Shown here: one piece after another, positions 16,544 to 25,721 of the stretch
How the letters are laid out: the number at the start of each line of letters is the position of its first letter
Numbering within the stretch: the first letter of the stretch is position 1
From: Bradyrhizobium diversitatis
Lineage (GTDB): Bacteria; Pseudomonadota; Alphaproteobacteria; Rhizobiales; Xanthobacteraceae
Reading direction: 5' to 3'
DNA length: 64,000 bases
NCBI RefSeq assembly: GCF_016031635.1
Contig: NZ_JACEGD010000024.1
Span: 1-64,000, forward strand
Made by a program: the position numbers and the translations under genes
The notes under the pieces: generated by a model
What the model was told of the DNA's origin: nothing
The model's database searches: none
What the model saw: the letters and a program-made list of their open reading frames with translations, nothing else

Positions 16544-17761
16544 TTGTCCGATCCTTCCTCCGCAATGATGGATCGCTCGGTCGAGACCAGCCTTCACGCT
16601 GCCGATCGCGCGGCGCTGGCGCGGATGCATGCCGTGCGTCCGGTCTGGCGAGGTGTTGCGGCGGCGCGGGACGTCATCGCGCTTCCGGATCGCACCATCC
16701 TCCATGCCGGCCCTCCGGTCCGGCCCGATGCGATCGCCGCGCCAATCGTCAACAGCGCCGTGATGGCGATCCTGTTCGAGCGCTGGGCGGCGGACGAAGG
16801 GGCGGCCCGGGCAATGCTGATGCGAGGGGAGGTGCGGCTGGCGCCCGCCCAGGATTTCGACGCGATGGTGCCCCTCGCCGCGGTGCTGTCGCCCGGCATG
16901 GCGGTGCAGATCGTGACCGATGCCGCCGACGCGACCAACGTCACGTGCAGTCCTCTGAACGGCGGAATGGCGCTGGCGCAACGGCTGGGTTTGTGCAGCC
17001 GCGAAGTGCTGACGCATCTGCGGTGGATGAACGGAAATCTTGCCGCGACCCTCGAGATCATCGCCGATCGAGACATCCCGCTGATCGAGATTGCCGATCC
17101 GGCGCTGATGGAGGGCGACGATTGCCATTCGCGCACGTCAGCGGCGACGCGTCGTCTGATCGAACAGCTCGCACCGCGGCTCGGCGGCGATACGCCGGAG
17201 CGCCGCTTTCTCGACCGGGCCTCGGCTTTCTTTCTCAATCTCTGGATGGCGGCAATGAAGTGCATCGCCAAGGCAGGGGAGGGAGAAGGGAGCAGCATCG
17301 TCACTGCGCTCGGCGGCAATGGGGTCGATTGCGGCGTCAAGCTCGGCGGCAGCGGTCAACGCTGGTTCGTCGCCGCGGCGGAGCCGCCCGAAGGCAATCT
17401 GCTGCCGGGCTTTCAGAGCAGCGATCGCCTCGGTGCGATCGGAGACAGCGCGCTGGTCGACGCCATGGGCTTCGGCGCGATGACCGCGCGGTCTTTGCCG
17501 GCAGATGGCGCCACCGCGGCGGAAGCAGCCCAGCTGCTACCCGCGGCTCATCCCGGCTTCGTACGAAGCGGGATCAGGGTCGGGACCATCGCGCGGGCCC
17601 TCGTGTCCGGCGGCATGCCGCTCGACGTCGTCCTCGGCATTCTCGATCGCAGGGGACACAACGGCCGCATCGGCGGCGGAATCTATCGGCCGCCCCGGGA
17701 TCCGTTCGCCGCCGCGGTCGCTTCGCTCGCACCTACGACCTTCCAAACCCAGGGGATCTGA
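16544..17761 (+). CDS. DUF1116 family protein (AllG/YlbE-like)
   Basis: A 405-residue protein matching DUF1116: IVNSAVMAILFERWA, TCSPLNGGMALAQRLG, ALGGNGVDCGVKLGG and GAIGDSALVDAMGFGAM. The family includes E. coli YlbE (AllG), linked to oxamate carbamoyltransferase in allantoin breakdown, where it works with FdrA and a DUF2877 protein. Neither partner is in this window. TTG 16544 has GGAGG 5 bases upstream and starts one base after the ATPase stop; a longer frame would run into that gene. It may process a carbamoyl- or amide-containing intermediate of the cluster, by inference. Confidence 0.78.
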   Translation: MSDPSSAMMDRSVETSLHAADRAALARMHAVRPVWRGVAAARDVIALPDRTILHAGPPVRPDAIAAPIVNSAVMAILFERWAADEGAARAMLMRGEVRLAPAQDFDAMVPLAAVLSPGMAVQIVTDAADATNVTCSPLNGGMALAQRLGLCSREVLTHLRWMNGNLAATLEIIADRDIPLIEIADPALMEGDDCHSRTSAATRRLIEQLAPRLGGDTPERRFLDRASAFFLNLWMAAMKCIAKAGEGEGSSIVTALGGNGVDCGVKLGGSGQRWFVAAAEPPEGNLLPGFQSSDRLGAIGDSALVDAMGFGAMTARSLPADGATAAEAAQLLPAAHPGFVRSGIRVGTIARALVSGGMPLDVVLGILDRRGHNGRIGGGIYRPPRDPFAAAVASLAPTTFQTQGI

Positions 17762-18903
17762 TGATGACGACCAAGGCCATGCTGGCTGCGCTGATACTCA
17801 TGACGTCCGCCGTCGGCGCGCAGGCGGAAGACACGATCAAGATCGGCGGATTGCTGGAGACCTCCGGGCCTCTGGCCTCGCTCGGTCAGCCCGGTCTCGA
17901 AGGTGCGATGCTCGCGGTCGAGCAGATCAACGCCAAGGGCGGTGTCGCCGGCAAGAAGCTCGAACTCGACAACGTCAACACCGAGGGCGACAACACCAAG
18001 ACAGTGACGGCCGCCAAGCGGCTGCTCGAGCAGAACGGCGTGGTCGCCCTCGTCGGACCGATGAACAGCGGCTCGTCCTACGCGATTATCGACACCGTCC
18101 AGAATGCCGTAACGCCGATGATTTCCAACGGCGGCTCGCGTGGCATCGTCCTGCCCGCGCAGGACAAGAAATGGCTGTTCCTGTCGCCGCTCACCGACGT
18201 GCTGGTGCAGAGCGTCATGATGACGGACATGCAGAAGCGCGGCGCCAAAAAGATCGCGCTGCTGTATGCGGACTCGCCGTTCGGCACCAGTGGCCGCGAC
18301 CAGCTCGTGAAGAATGCAGGCTCGTTCGGACTGACGCTCGTCGCCCAGGAATCCTACGCCAACGCCGACAAGGACATGACGCCGCAGCTCACCAAGATCC
18401 GCAGCGCGCAGCCGGATGCGGTGGTGATCTGGGCGACCGGCCCGGGCCAGGCGATTGCTGTGAAGAACTACCGCCAGCTCGGTCTCACTGCGCCGTTGTA
18501 CATGTCGCACGCCGCCAACGACTTCAATTTCTTGCGGCTTGCCGGCGGCTCCGCCGACGACGTGCTGATCCCCTCGTCTAAGATCTACGTGATCGATTCA
18601 CTTAAGGACTCCGATCCCCAGAAGGCCGCGCTGCGGCGCTTCGTGACTGACTACCAGAACAAGTACGGCAAGCCGCCAGCGACCTTTGCGGGAAACGCCT
18701 ATGATGCCGTCAACATGATCGCGGCGGCGATCGGGAAGGGGGGCACCGATCGCGCCGGAATTCGGGACGCCATCGAGGGTCTGAAGGACTATGTCGGTGT
18801 GACCGCGGTGTATTCCTACGGCCCCGACGATCATTTCGGTGCAAAGGCCGACAGCGTCGTGATGCTGACCGTGAAGGACGGCAAGTTCACCCTGGCGCAG
18901 TGA
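17761..18903 (+). CDS. Branched-chain-type ABC transporter substrate-binding protein
   Basis: A 380-residue periplasmic binding protein of the LivJ/LivK type. A signal peptide is cleaved near AQA-EDTIKIGG. The LETSGPLASLGQPGLEGAMLA segment is the usual start of the first lobe; TVTAAKRLLEQNGVVALVGP and FAGNAYDAVNMIAAAI follow. It delivers its ligand to the LivH/LivM-like channel. The start overlaps the DUF1116 stop by one base (TGATG). The ligand is unknown, but the operon suggests the oxygenase substrate or a precursor. Confidence 0.93.
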   Translation: MMTTKAMLAALILMTSAVGAQAEDTIKIGGLLETSGPLASLGQPGLEGAMLAVEQINAKGGVAGKKLELDNVNTEGDNTKTVTAAKRLLEQNGVVALVGPMNSGSSYAIIDTVQNAVTPMISNGGSRGIVLPAQDKKWLFLSPLTDVLVQSVMMTDMQKRGAKKIALLYADSPFGTSGRDQLVKNAGSFGLTLVAQESYANADKDMTPQLTKIRSAQPDAVVIWATGPGQAIAVKNYRQLGLTAPLYMSHAANDFNFLRLAGGSADDVLIPSSKIYVIDSLKDSDPQKAALRRFVTDYQNKYGKPPATFAGNAYDAVNMIAAAIGKGGTDRAGIRDAIEGLKDYVGVTAVYSYGPDDHFGAKADSVVMLTVKDGKFTLAQ

Positions 18904-18928
18904 CCGCCGCTGGCCACAGGAGCGAGCC

Positions 18929-19939
18929 ATGCCGACCCTTTTCCTCAGCTTTGCGGATGGCGATTGCGTGCGCATCGAGGCGAATCCAAGTGAGACGGTC
19001 CTGGTTGCGGCGCGGCGCGCCGGAATCCCGCTGAGCTCGGATTGCGAGGTTGGCGATTGCCAGACCTGCCGTGCGACCTGTTTCGGCGGCGATCTGGACT
19101 ACGAGGACGGCGCGTCGGTGTCGCTGTCGCGGCAGGAGATCGACGCCGGGGAGATGCTGCCCTGCGTAGCCAGCGCCCGCACCGACGTGCGGATCAGGCT
19201 GCCCTATGAGCGCGGCAAGCTGATCCCAGCGAAGCCGTTTTCGATGAAGATCGAGAGCATCGAACGGCTGAGCGCCTCCGTGGTCCGAGTCGTTACGCGC
19301 ACGCTCGGACTTTCACCGATCCGGTTTCTGCCGGGCCAGTACGTCAATTTTCACGTGCCGGGTACGACGCACTGGCGCTCCTACTCGATGGCCAATTCTC
19401 CCGGCGACGATCGCTGCTTGGAGTTCCTGGTTCGCCTGCTGGAGGACGGGGAGATGTCGCGTTATCTGACCGAGCGCGCGGCCGTGGGCGACGTCGTCCA
19501 GTGTCGCGGCCCGCAGGGCGTTTTCTATCTGAGATCGGGCGAGCGGCCGGTGCTGATGGTGGCGGGCGGAACGGGCGTGGCGCCGATGATGTCCATGCTC
19601 CGGCAGATCAAGGCGCCCGGCGAGAGCCGCAACGTCACGCTTTGCTTCGGTGTGAATTCTGCCGATGATCTCTTCTTCGTGGACGAGCTGAACGAACTCG
19701 CCAGGGCAATTCCGGAACTGGACGTGCGGATTGCGGTCGCTCAGGGGCCGAGCCCGACGGGTATCAGCCAGGGACTGGTCACGGACCTGATCGGGGAGCG
19801 CTCTCTTTCAGGGCACGATGTCTATCTGTGCGGCCCGCCGGCAATGGCGGACAGCGCGCGCCGCATCGCGATCGGGCTGGGCGCGGCTCCCGACAACGTC
19901 ATCGCGGAACGTTTCGTCGCGGCCGGGGCGGCGGCTTGA
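18929..19939 (+). CDS. Oxygenase reductase: 2Fe-2S ferredoxin plus FAD/NAD(P)H domains
   Basis: A 336-residue electron-transfer protein like the reductases of class IB dioxygenases (BenC/XylZ type). The N-terminal plant-type ferredoxin uses C39, C44, C47 and C79. The FAD domain has the RSYSMAN motif. The NAD(P)H domain has GGTGVAPMMSML and a YLCGPPAMADSA end. It would pass electrons from NAD(P)H to the Rieske oxygenase at the other end of the cluster. It begins 25 bases after the binding-protein gene and is the last gene of the operon. Confidence 0.92.
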   Translation: MPTLFLSFADGDCVRIEANPSETVLVAARRAGIPLSSDCEVGDCQTCRATCFGGDLDYEDGASVSLSRQEIDAGEMLPCVASARTDVRIRLPYERGKLIPAKPFSMKIESIERLSASVVRVVTRTLGLSPIRFLPGQYVNFHVPGTTHWRSYSMANSPGDDRCLEFLVRLLEDGEMSRYLTERAAVGDVVQCRGPQGVFYLRSGERPVLMVAGGTGVAPMMSMLRQIKAPGESRNVTLCFGVNSADDLFFVDELNELARAIPELDVRIAVAQGPSPTGISQGLVTDLIGERSLSGHDVYLCGPPAMADSARRIAIGLGAAPDNVIAERFVAAGAAA

Positions 19940-19984
19940 ACCGGCAACGCTGCGAAAGCGAAACCGGCGTCCGGCTCCGGGCCC

Positions 19985-20728
19985 CTACACGCCGGTGGTG
20001 ACCCCAACGCGGCCGAGGCCTGGCAGTTTGAGCGCCGGGCGCCGGATGTCGATGCCGAGCACGGCGCCGAAGAAATTGATCTCCAGGCCTTCGACCCAGC
20101 CGATCGAAAAGCCGATATATCCGGCAAGTGAAGCATAGATGCCTGTGCCGGACGCCGTTACGCCGAACCATCTGCCGGTATACGGGAAGTCCTTGCCGAT
20201 CGCGGTCGGCGGCAGGACGGCTCGGAGCTCAGGGACGGAGTCGAGTGCGGCCTGCACGAAGGTGTTTGAATTGGGACCAGGCCAGACGCTGTAATCTCCA
20301 TAGGATCGAAACCTGTAGTTTTCGATCACATCTCTGATCTTCGGGATCAGCGCCTCCGCGCGCGCTCCATCTACGGCCACAATGGTTTCCGGCGCAGCGC
20401 CGAACCACCGCCCGTCCGGAGCGAAGCCGTTGGTGCGGATCGGCTCGCCCCACGCCGTGTAGTCATACCGGGTGTAGGTCGCGGCATCCTTCTCTTTTAC
20501 GACGATCCAGGTGTGAATTGCGAAGATGCTGCGCCATCTCACCGTTCTCGCCCCGAATACCCGTACGACGGCTTCGCGATGATCGGCCGCGGCGGCCAGA
20601 AGCCCCGCGCTCGACCGATCGGCCGTTTGCCAATTCTGGCGGCCATCGCCCAGCCAGAAATATCTCGCCGCTGATGCGGTAAGCGGTGCGATGACGAGGA
20701 ACAGAAAGATGAGCAAGGGCTTCTTCAA
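19985..20728 (-). CDS. DUF3750 family protein
   Basis: A 247-residue protein with an N-terminal hydrophobic signal or anchor (LLIFLFLVIAPLTASA). The body carries DUF3750-like features: WRSIFAIHTWIVVKEKDA, RYDYTAWGEP, and SVWPGPNSNTFVQAAL, where H, W and N residues suggest an amidase- or peptidase-like pocket. Function unproven. A TTG start (20726-20728) is the first in frame; no strong ribosome-binding site is visible. Convergent with the oxygenase operon. Confidence 0.75.
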   Translation of the reverse strand: MKKPLLIFLFLVIAPLTASAARYFWLGDGRQNWQTADRSSAGLLAAAADHREAVVRVFGARTVRWRSIFAIHTWIVVKEKDAATYTRYDYTAWGEPIRTNGFAPDGRWFGAAPETIVAVDGARAEALIPKIRDVIENYRFRSYGDYSVWPGPNSNTFVQAALDSVPELRAVLPPTAIGKDFPYTGRWFGVTASGTGIYASLAGYIGFSIGWVEGLEINFFGAVLGIDIRRPALKLPGLGRVGVTTGV

Positions 20729-20888
20729 GGGAGCGGTACGGCAGGGGCTTCGACGAAACTATATAGTTCGCATGAATGCCGCCGCCATAGCTGCTCCCAT
20801 TGGTTCCCAACGCGCTTGTCAGCAGCGCCGGACGGGCACCCGAGATTAAGTCATTGTTCCGCAACCGCACCAGCATTGGAGCGCGCCC

Positions 20889-21143
20889 ATGGACATGAAG
20901 GAAGCCGCGGCCATGACGGAAGCCTCCGGGCTGACGGACGATCAGGGCGGCATACAGCAGGCTTCGAGCCCGCGGTCAGGTTCCGGAGAGCAAAGAGGCG
21001 CTTTCAGCCGGCAGCTCCACTCGCCCTCGTCGGATTCGGTGAAGCGATGGGCCGACCAGTTGCGCGAGGTGACAGTGAAGGCGCCTTTGGTGTCTTTGCT
21101 TGTTGCCTTTCTGGCCGGAGCATGGATCGCTCGCCGTCGATAG
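20889..21143 (+). CDS. Small membrane-anchored protein, 84 aa
   Basis: An 84-residue protein. The first 55 residues are polar and rich in S, G and Q; the last segment, APLVSLLVAFLAGAWIARRR, is a single membrane helix capped by arginines. This C-tail-anchored layout resembles DUF883/ElaB-type ribosome- or envelope-associated proteins, without clear homology. The next gene starts about 70 bases on. Confidence 0.55.
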   Translation: MDMKEAAAMTEASGLTDDQGGIQQASSPRSGSGEQRGAFSRQLHSPSSDSVKRWADQLREVTVKAPLVSLLVAFLAGAWIARRR

Positions 21144-21211
21144 GAGCTGCGAGATTTCATCACCAGGAACCCAGCGCTTTCGGAGCTGGCCGGAATCGAG
21201 GGAGAGGACAA

Positions 21212-21565
21212 ATGAGGCTTCTGGCGGCGGTCGTGACCATTCTTCTGGGCACCATTTCGTTCTCCATGGCGCAAAGCTCGGGAGGCTCTTCAGGCGGTTC
21301 TTCATCCGGCGGCGGCGCGAGTGCGGCTGGTTCGAGCGGCGCGGGCGGCTCGACGCTCTCGAATGGGACGACGCTCAGCGGAACAGGCGGTTCGCCAGGC
21401 CCCAACACGCTCAATGCAAAAAGCCGGGGAAGGACGGGCGCAAGACCCGGTGCTACCCCTTCTGATCAGGAAGGCGGTGGATCTCGACCGACCTACAACA
21501 CGCCCGCCGCAAACGCTGCCATCCAGCAGCTCGGAAATACCAATACGGGCATCCTCAAGAAGTGA
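21212..21565 (+). CDS. Secreted Ser/Gly-rich low-complexity protein
   Basis: A 117-residue exported protein: a signal peptide (MRLLAAVVTILLGTISFSMA) and then a long serine/glycine tract (about residues 22-70), ending in a more ordinary helix (AANAAIQQLGNTNTG). ATG 21212 has GGGAGAGG upstream. Similar Gly/Ser-rich secreted proteins are frequent in Bradyrhizobium. Function unknown. Confidence 0.65.
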   Translation: MRLLAAVVTILLGTISFSMAQSSGGSSGGSSSGGGASAAGSSGAGGSTLSNGTTLSGTGGSPGPNTLNAKSRGRTGARPGATPSDQEGGGSRPTYNTPAANAAIQQLGNTNTGILKK

Positions 21566-21745
21566 CGATCATCAAGACCGGGCGGCGGCTCGACCACCAA
21601 GAGGTGGCTCATCGGGGGTTATAATCCCGAAAGCTGCGGTTTGAACGACGGTATTGCGGCCGGGTGGTGCGCTGGTCCCGGGCTTCCCCTGGAAGCCCGT
21701 ATGGCCTATGACGCTGCAACGCAAAAATCCCCCCAAAAAGACCTC

Positions 21746-23368
21746 ATGATCCGCCTCGACAACGTCAGCAAGCAAGCCGGCCACCAGATCCTGTTCATCG
21801 AAGCCTCCGCCGCCCTGAACAAGGGCGAGAAGATCGGCCTCGTCGGGCCGAACGGCGCCGGCAAGACCACATTGTTCCGGATGATCGCCGGCGAGGAGCT
21901 GCCTGACGAGGGGCAGGTCTCGACCGATCGCGGCATTACCATCGGTTATTTCAACCAGGACGTCGGCGAGATGAGCGGCCGCAGCGCGGTGGCCGAGGTG
22001 ATGGATGGCGCCGGCCCCGTCAGCGAGGTTGCGGCCGAGCTGCGCGAGCTCGAGGCCGCGATGGCCGACCCTGAAAAGGCCGATCAGATGGACGAGATCA
22101 TCGCGCGCTACGGCGAGGTGCAGCATCGTTTCGAGGAGTTGGACGGCTATGCACTCGATGGCCGTGCGCGCGAAGCGCTGTCCGGCCTCGGGTTCAGCCA
22201 GGAGATGATGGACGGCGACGTCGGAAAACTCTCCGGCGGCTGGAAGATGCGCGTGGCGCTGGCGCGTATTCTCCTGATGCGTCCCGACGTGATGCTGCTC
22301 GACGAGCCGAGCAACCATCTCGATCTCGAAAGCCTGATCTGGCTGGAAAAATTCCTGCACGATTACGAAGGCACGCTGCTGATGACCTCGCATGACCGCG
22401 AGTTCATCAACCGCGTCATCTCCAAGGTGATCGAGATCGACAGCGGCTCGCTCACCACCTACACCGGCAATTACGAGTTCTACGAGCAGCAGCGGGCGCA
22501 GAACGAGAAGCAGCAGCAGGCCCAGTTCGAGCGACAGCAGGCCATGCTGGCCAAGGAGATCAAGTTCATCGAGCGCTTCAAGGCGCGCGCCTCGCATGCA
22601 GCACAGGTGCAGAGCCGGGTGAAGAAGCTCGACAAGATCGAACGGGTCGAGCCGCCGCGCCGCCGCCAGAGCGTGGCGTTCGACTTTTTGCCGGCGCCGC
22701 GCTCGGGCGAGGACGTCGTGGCGCTCAAGAACGTGCACAAGGGCTATGGCAGCAAGCGCATCTATGACGGCCTCGACTTCATGATCCGCCGCAGGGAGCG
22801 CTGGTGCGTGATGGGCGTCAACGGCGCCGGCAAGTCGACGCTGCTCAAGCTGGTCGCCGGCGCGAGCGAGCCGGACCAGGGCACCGTGGCGCTCGGGGGC
22901 AGCGTCAAGATGGGCTATTTCGCCCAGCACGCGATGGACCTGCTCGACGGCGAGCAGACGGTGTTTGAGTCTCTCGAATATGCATTTCCGACCGCCGGGC
23001 AGGGCTCGTTGCGCGCGCTCGCCGGCTGCTTCGGCTTCTCCGGCGACGACGTCGAGAAGCGCTGCCGCGTGCTGTCCGGCGGCGAGAAGGCGCGCCTCGT
23101 GATGGCCAAGATGCTGTTCGATCCGCCGAACTTCCTGGTGCTGGACGAGCCGACCAACCATCTCGACCTCGCCACCAAGGAGATGCTGATCAACGCGCTG
23201 TCGGATTTCGAGGGCACCATGCTGTTCGTCTCGCATGACCGGCATTTTTTGGCGACGCTATCGAACCGGGTGCTGGAGCTGACGCCGGATGGCATCCACC
23301 AATATGGCGGCGGCTACACCGAATATGTCGCGCGCACCGGGCAGGAGGCTCCGGGGTTGAGGAGCTGA
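21746..23368 (+). CDS. ABC-F family ATPase
   Basis: A 540-residue soluble protein with two ABC domains and no membrane part. Walker A sites are GPNGAGKTT and GVNGAGKST. Signatures are LSGGWKMR and LSGGEKAR. Both Walker B regions end in LDEPxNHLD, the hallmark of ABC-F proteins that act on the ribosome. A basic coiled linker (EFYEQQRAQNEKQQQAQ and following) lies between the domains. ATG 21746 (MIRLDNVSK) fits relatives of about 540 residues; an ATG at 21701 would add 15 residues. The exact subfamily cannot be settled by eye. Confidence 0.9.
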   Translation: MIRLDNVSKQAGHQILFIEASAALNKGEKIGLVGPNGAGKTTLFRMIAGEELPDEGQVSTDRGITIGYFNQDVGEMSGRSAVAEVMDGAGPVSEVAAELRELEAAMADPEKADQMDEIIARYGEVQHRFEELDGYALDGRAREALSGLGFSQEMMDGDVGKLSGGWKMRVALARILLMRPDVMLLDEPSNHLDLESLIWLEKFLHDYEGTLLMTSHDREFINRVISKVIEIDSGSLTTYTGNYEFYEQQRAQNEKQQQAQFERQQAMLAKEIKFIERFKARASHAAQVQSRVKKLDKIERVEPPRRRQSVAFDFLPAPRSGEDVVALKNVHKGYGSKRIYDGLDFMIRRRERWCVMGVNGAGKSTLLKLVAGASEPDQGTVALGGSVKMGYFAQHAMDLLDGEQTVFESLEYAFPTAGQGSLRALAGCFGFSGDDVEKRCRVLSGGEKARLVMAKMLFDPPNFLVLDEPTNHLDLATKEMLINALSDFEGTMLFVSHDRHFLATLSNRVLELTPDGIHQYGGGYTEYVARTGQEAPGLRS

Positions 23369-23455
23369 TCCTGCCGATCCATTCCGGCGCCGACGGCCGG
23401 GCTCATCAAGTCGTTCGGCGCCGCGTTCGATTACCGTTTCAAGCGCGAGTAGCCT

Positions 23456-24547
23456 CTAATAGGCGAAGAACATCCGCTGAATTTCCTTGGTGTCGGTCGT
23501 CTTGGTCAACGCCAGCATCAGCAAAATGCGCGCCTTCTGGGGATTGAGCGTATCCGAGACGACGAAGTCGTGCTCATCGTCCTTGGCCTCGCCATTGCGC
23601 GCGACGATGCCGTTGCCGACACGGCTGCTACGAACGATCACCACTCCCTTCTTGCGGGCTTCGTCGAGCGCCGGCTCGACCGCGGGGCGGGCCAGGCTGC
23701 CGTCACCCACGCCGGCATGCACGACCCCCTTGGCGCCAGCGGCTACAAAAGCGTCGATCGCGACCCGGTTCATGTTGGCGTAGCCGTAGACGATGTCGAC
23801 CTGCGGCAGAACATCGAGCTTGGACACGTCAAATTCGGAATCCGCCGTGTGCCGGCGGGTCGATTGCCGATAGAAATACGGCTTGTTGCCCTGCATGTAG
23901 CCGAGAAAGCCGAGTTCAGGCGTGCGAAAGGTGTCTGCCGTGGAGGTGTTGTTCTTGGTGACGTCGCGCGCGGCGTTGATCTGATCGTTGAGCGCGACGA
24001 GCACGCCCTTGCCGACGGCTTCTTCACTGCCTGCAAGGATCACCGCATTGAAGAGGTTGATCGGGCCGTCCGCGCTGATCGCGGTCGATGGGCGCATCGC
24101 ACCGACGACGACCACAGGCTTCTTGCTCTTGACGACCAGATTCAGGAAATAGCTGGTTTCCTCGATCGTATCGGTCCCGTGCGTGATCACGATCCCGTCC
24201 ACGTCGTCCTGCGCGAGCAGCGTATTGACCCGCTTGGCGAGCTTCAGCCAATAATCATTGTTCATATTCTCGCTGGCGATCTGGAAGACCTGCTCGCCCT
24301 TGACGTTGGCCACCGTTTTCAACTCGGGGACGGCGTTCAAGAGGGTCTCGATGCCCACCGTGGCTGCGGTATACCCGACGACGGTGGTGCTGCTCGCCCC
24401 GCTGCCGGCGATCGTGCCGCCGGTTGCGAGAACCACGACGTTGGGCAGGCCAGGGCCTCTTGCGTTGGCAACGTCAACAATCATGAGCAGCGTAAAGAGC
24501 ACGCTCATCGTCGCCATCATGTGATCTCGCACGCGAAACTGCAACAT
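23456..24547 (-). CDS. Type II L-asparaginase, periplasmic
   Basis: Hydrolyses asparagine to aspartate and ammonia. 363 residues with a hydrophobic export segment (residues 10-30). The two catalytic threonine motifs are TGGTIAG (42-48) and HGTDT (123-127). GAMRPSTAISADGPINL is the conserved third block. Start ATG 24545-24547 has AAGGA 8 bases upstream; the frame is open for 66 more codons, but these would precede the signal peptide. It stands alone. Confidence 0.92.
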   Translation of the reverse strand: MLQFRVRDHMMATMSVLFTLLMIVDVANARGPGLPNVVVLATGGTIAGSGASSTTVVGYTAATVGIETLLNAVPELKTVANVKGEQVFQIASENMNNDYWLKLAKRVNTLLAQDDVDGIVITHGTDTIEETSYFLNLVVKSKKPVVVVGAMRPSTAISADGPINLFNAVILAGSEEAVGKGVLVALNDQINAARDVTKNNTSTADTFRTPELGFLGYMQGNKPYFYRQSTRRHTADSEFDVSKLDVLPQVDIVYGYANMNRVAIDAFVAAGAKGVVHAGVGDGSLARPAVEPALDEARKKGVVIVRSSRVGNGIVARNGEAKDDEHDFVVSDTLNPQKARILLMLALTKTTDTKEIQRMFFAY

Positions 24548-24701
24548 CTCGCCCATCCTTTGCTGGAAGCCTCGTCGATGCCCCGGTTCACTCAGCGCGG
24601 CATGATCCGTCAGCCGCTGCGTTCTGTCTAGGGTCGCGGCGAGTTTGCTCCACGCGCTCGGCGCGTGTCGCACACTGGCGGCGGGGAGGCACAAAAAGCA
24701 A

Positions 24702-24745
24702 ATGGCCGGGACATCTCGCGCGAAGACGCGCTTCTGCCCGGCCAT
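24702..24745. repeat. Palindromic intergenic element
   Basis: A 44-base hairpin with terminal arms ATGGCCGGG (24702-24710) and CCCGGCCAT (24737-24745) and an inner GCGCGAAGACGCGC stem. It lies between the asparaginase gene and the end of the psiF-like gene and may act as terminator for the latter. Such ATGGCCGGG palindromes recur in Bradyrhizobium spacers. Confidence 0.6.
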
Positions 24746-24799
24746 GACGGCATTTCATTTGTGATGGCTTGCTGAAAAAGCCGGGAATGGACCGCGCGC

Positions 24800-25048
24800 T
24801 TACGCGCTGGTCTCGCACTTCTTCATGAAGCTGTTCTTGGCGGCGCCGGCGAGCGGCTTGCCGTCGGAGCCGACTGCCTTGGGTGCGCAGGCATCCGCCT
24901 TGCACTTCTTCAGGAACGAGGTCTTGGCGGCGCCGGCCAGCGGCTTGCCGTCCTTGCCGATCGCTTTGCTCTCGCAGGTCTCTTGTGCGAATGCCGAGCC
25001 CGCTGCAAAGGCGGCAACAATCGCTGCGAGGAAAATCCGCTTCATCAT
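24800..25048 (-). CDS. PsiF-like secreted repeat protein
   Basis: An 82-residue exported protein: a signal peptide (MKRIFLAAIVAAFAAGSAFA) and then two near-identical repeats of about 28 residues. Each repeat has a cysteine, KxxGKPLAGAAK, SFxKKC. This matches the PsiF repeat of the phosphate-starvation-inducible E. coli protein; its function is unknown. GGAG lies 7 bases before the ATG at 25046-25048. Confidence 0.72.
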   Translation of the reverse strand: MMKRIFLAAIVAAFAAGSAFAQETCESKAIGKDGKPLAGAAKTSFLKKCKADACAPKAVGSDGKPLAGAAKNSFMKKCETSA

Positions 25049-25249
25049 GGGTGTCTCCTGAAACCAGAAATGGCCGGGAGATAGGAGCCGGGAATCATGG
25101 CGCAATCAAGCAGGATGAGCTGATGTCGTCCGGTCGACGTATGGATTTTTCGAGCGCGGTCGGCGGCCGTCGATCCTTGTTGCACTGCTCGCTGACCCCG
25201 CCGGGCGATCCTGCTAGCTTCGATCAGCTTAGCTGGATGGAGCATCGTC

Positions 25250-25714
25250 ATGGACGCCACGATCCCGAAGAGCGAACGATTGGCCGATCGGCATTCCCAC
25301 CTGGTTCGGCCCCAGGACATGGACTGGCAGAAGACCCGCTTTCCTGGGTGCGAGGCCAAGACGCTGCTGTTCGATCGCCGCACCGGGCTGATGACCGCCT
25401 TGATGCGCTTTGCGCCAGGATCGGTGCTGCCCGATCACGAGCATGTCGGCATCGAGCAGAGCTGGGTCATCGAAGGCGCGCTCGTCGACCAGGAGGGCCC
25501 GGCCAAGGGCATTGCCTGCAAGGCCGGCGAATTCATCTGGCGCGAGGCGGGCAGCCGCCACGCCGCCTGGTGTCCGGACGGCGCCTTGATTCTGGCGATC
25601 TTCCAGGTGCCGAACAAGTTCTTCGAAGCCGACGGCCGCGTCGTCGACGCAGCCGGTCAGGATTGGGACGAGACCTGGGGGCATACCGGCGCGCAACAGG
25701 CATCTCGCGGCTAG
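25250..25714 (+). CDS. Cupin-domain protein (ChrR-like)
   Basis: A 154-residue single-domain cupin. The metal-site motif reads VLPDHEHVGIEQSWVIEG, with two histidines and a glutamate, and the second block reads EFIWREAGSRHAAW, with a further histidine. Layout and size fit the ChrR-type cupin family that includes zinc-bound anti-sigma domains and small enzymes. No sigma-factor gene is adjacent. Ligand unknown. Convergent with the esterase, with 7 bases between stops. Confidence 0.75.
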   Translation: MDATIPKSERLADRHSHLVRPQDMDWQKTRFPGCEAKTLLFDRRTGLMTALMRFAPGSVLPDHEHVGIEQSWVIEGALVDQEGPAKGIACKAGEFIWREAGSRHAAWCPDGALILAIFQVPNKFFEADGRVVDAAGQDWDETWGHTGAQQASRG

Positions 25715-25721
25715 CACCCCC

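Noticed and set aside
21212..21420. Ser/Gly tract considered as a short tandem repeat or CRISPR-like array
   Set aside because: The repetition is low-complexity codon use inside a secreted protein, with no regular spacer-repeat unit.
21572..23245. 557-codon minus-strand frame
   Set aside because: Fully antisense to the ABC-F ATPase gene, with no recognisable motif; a codon-position shadow.
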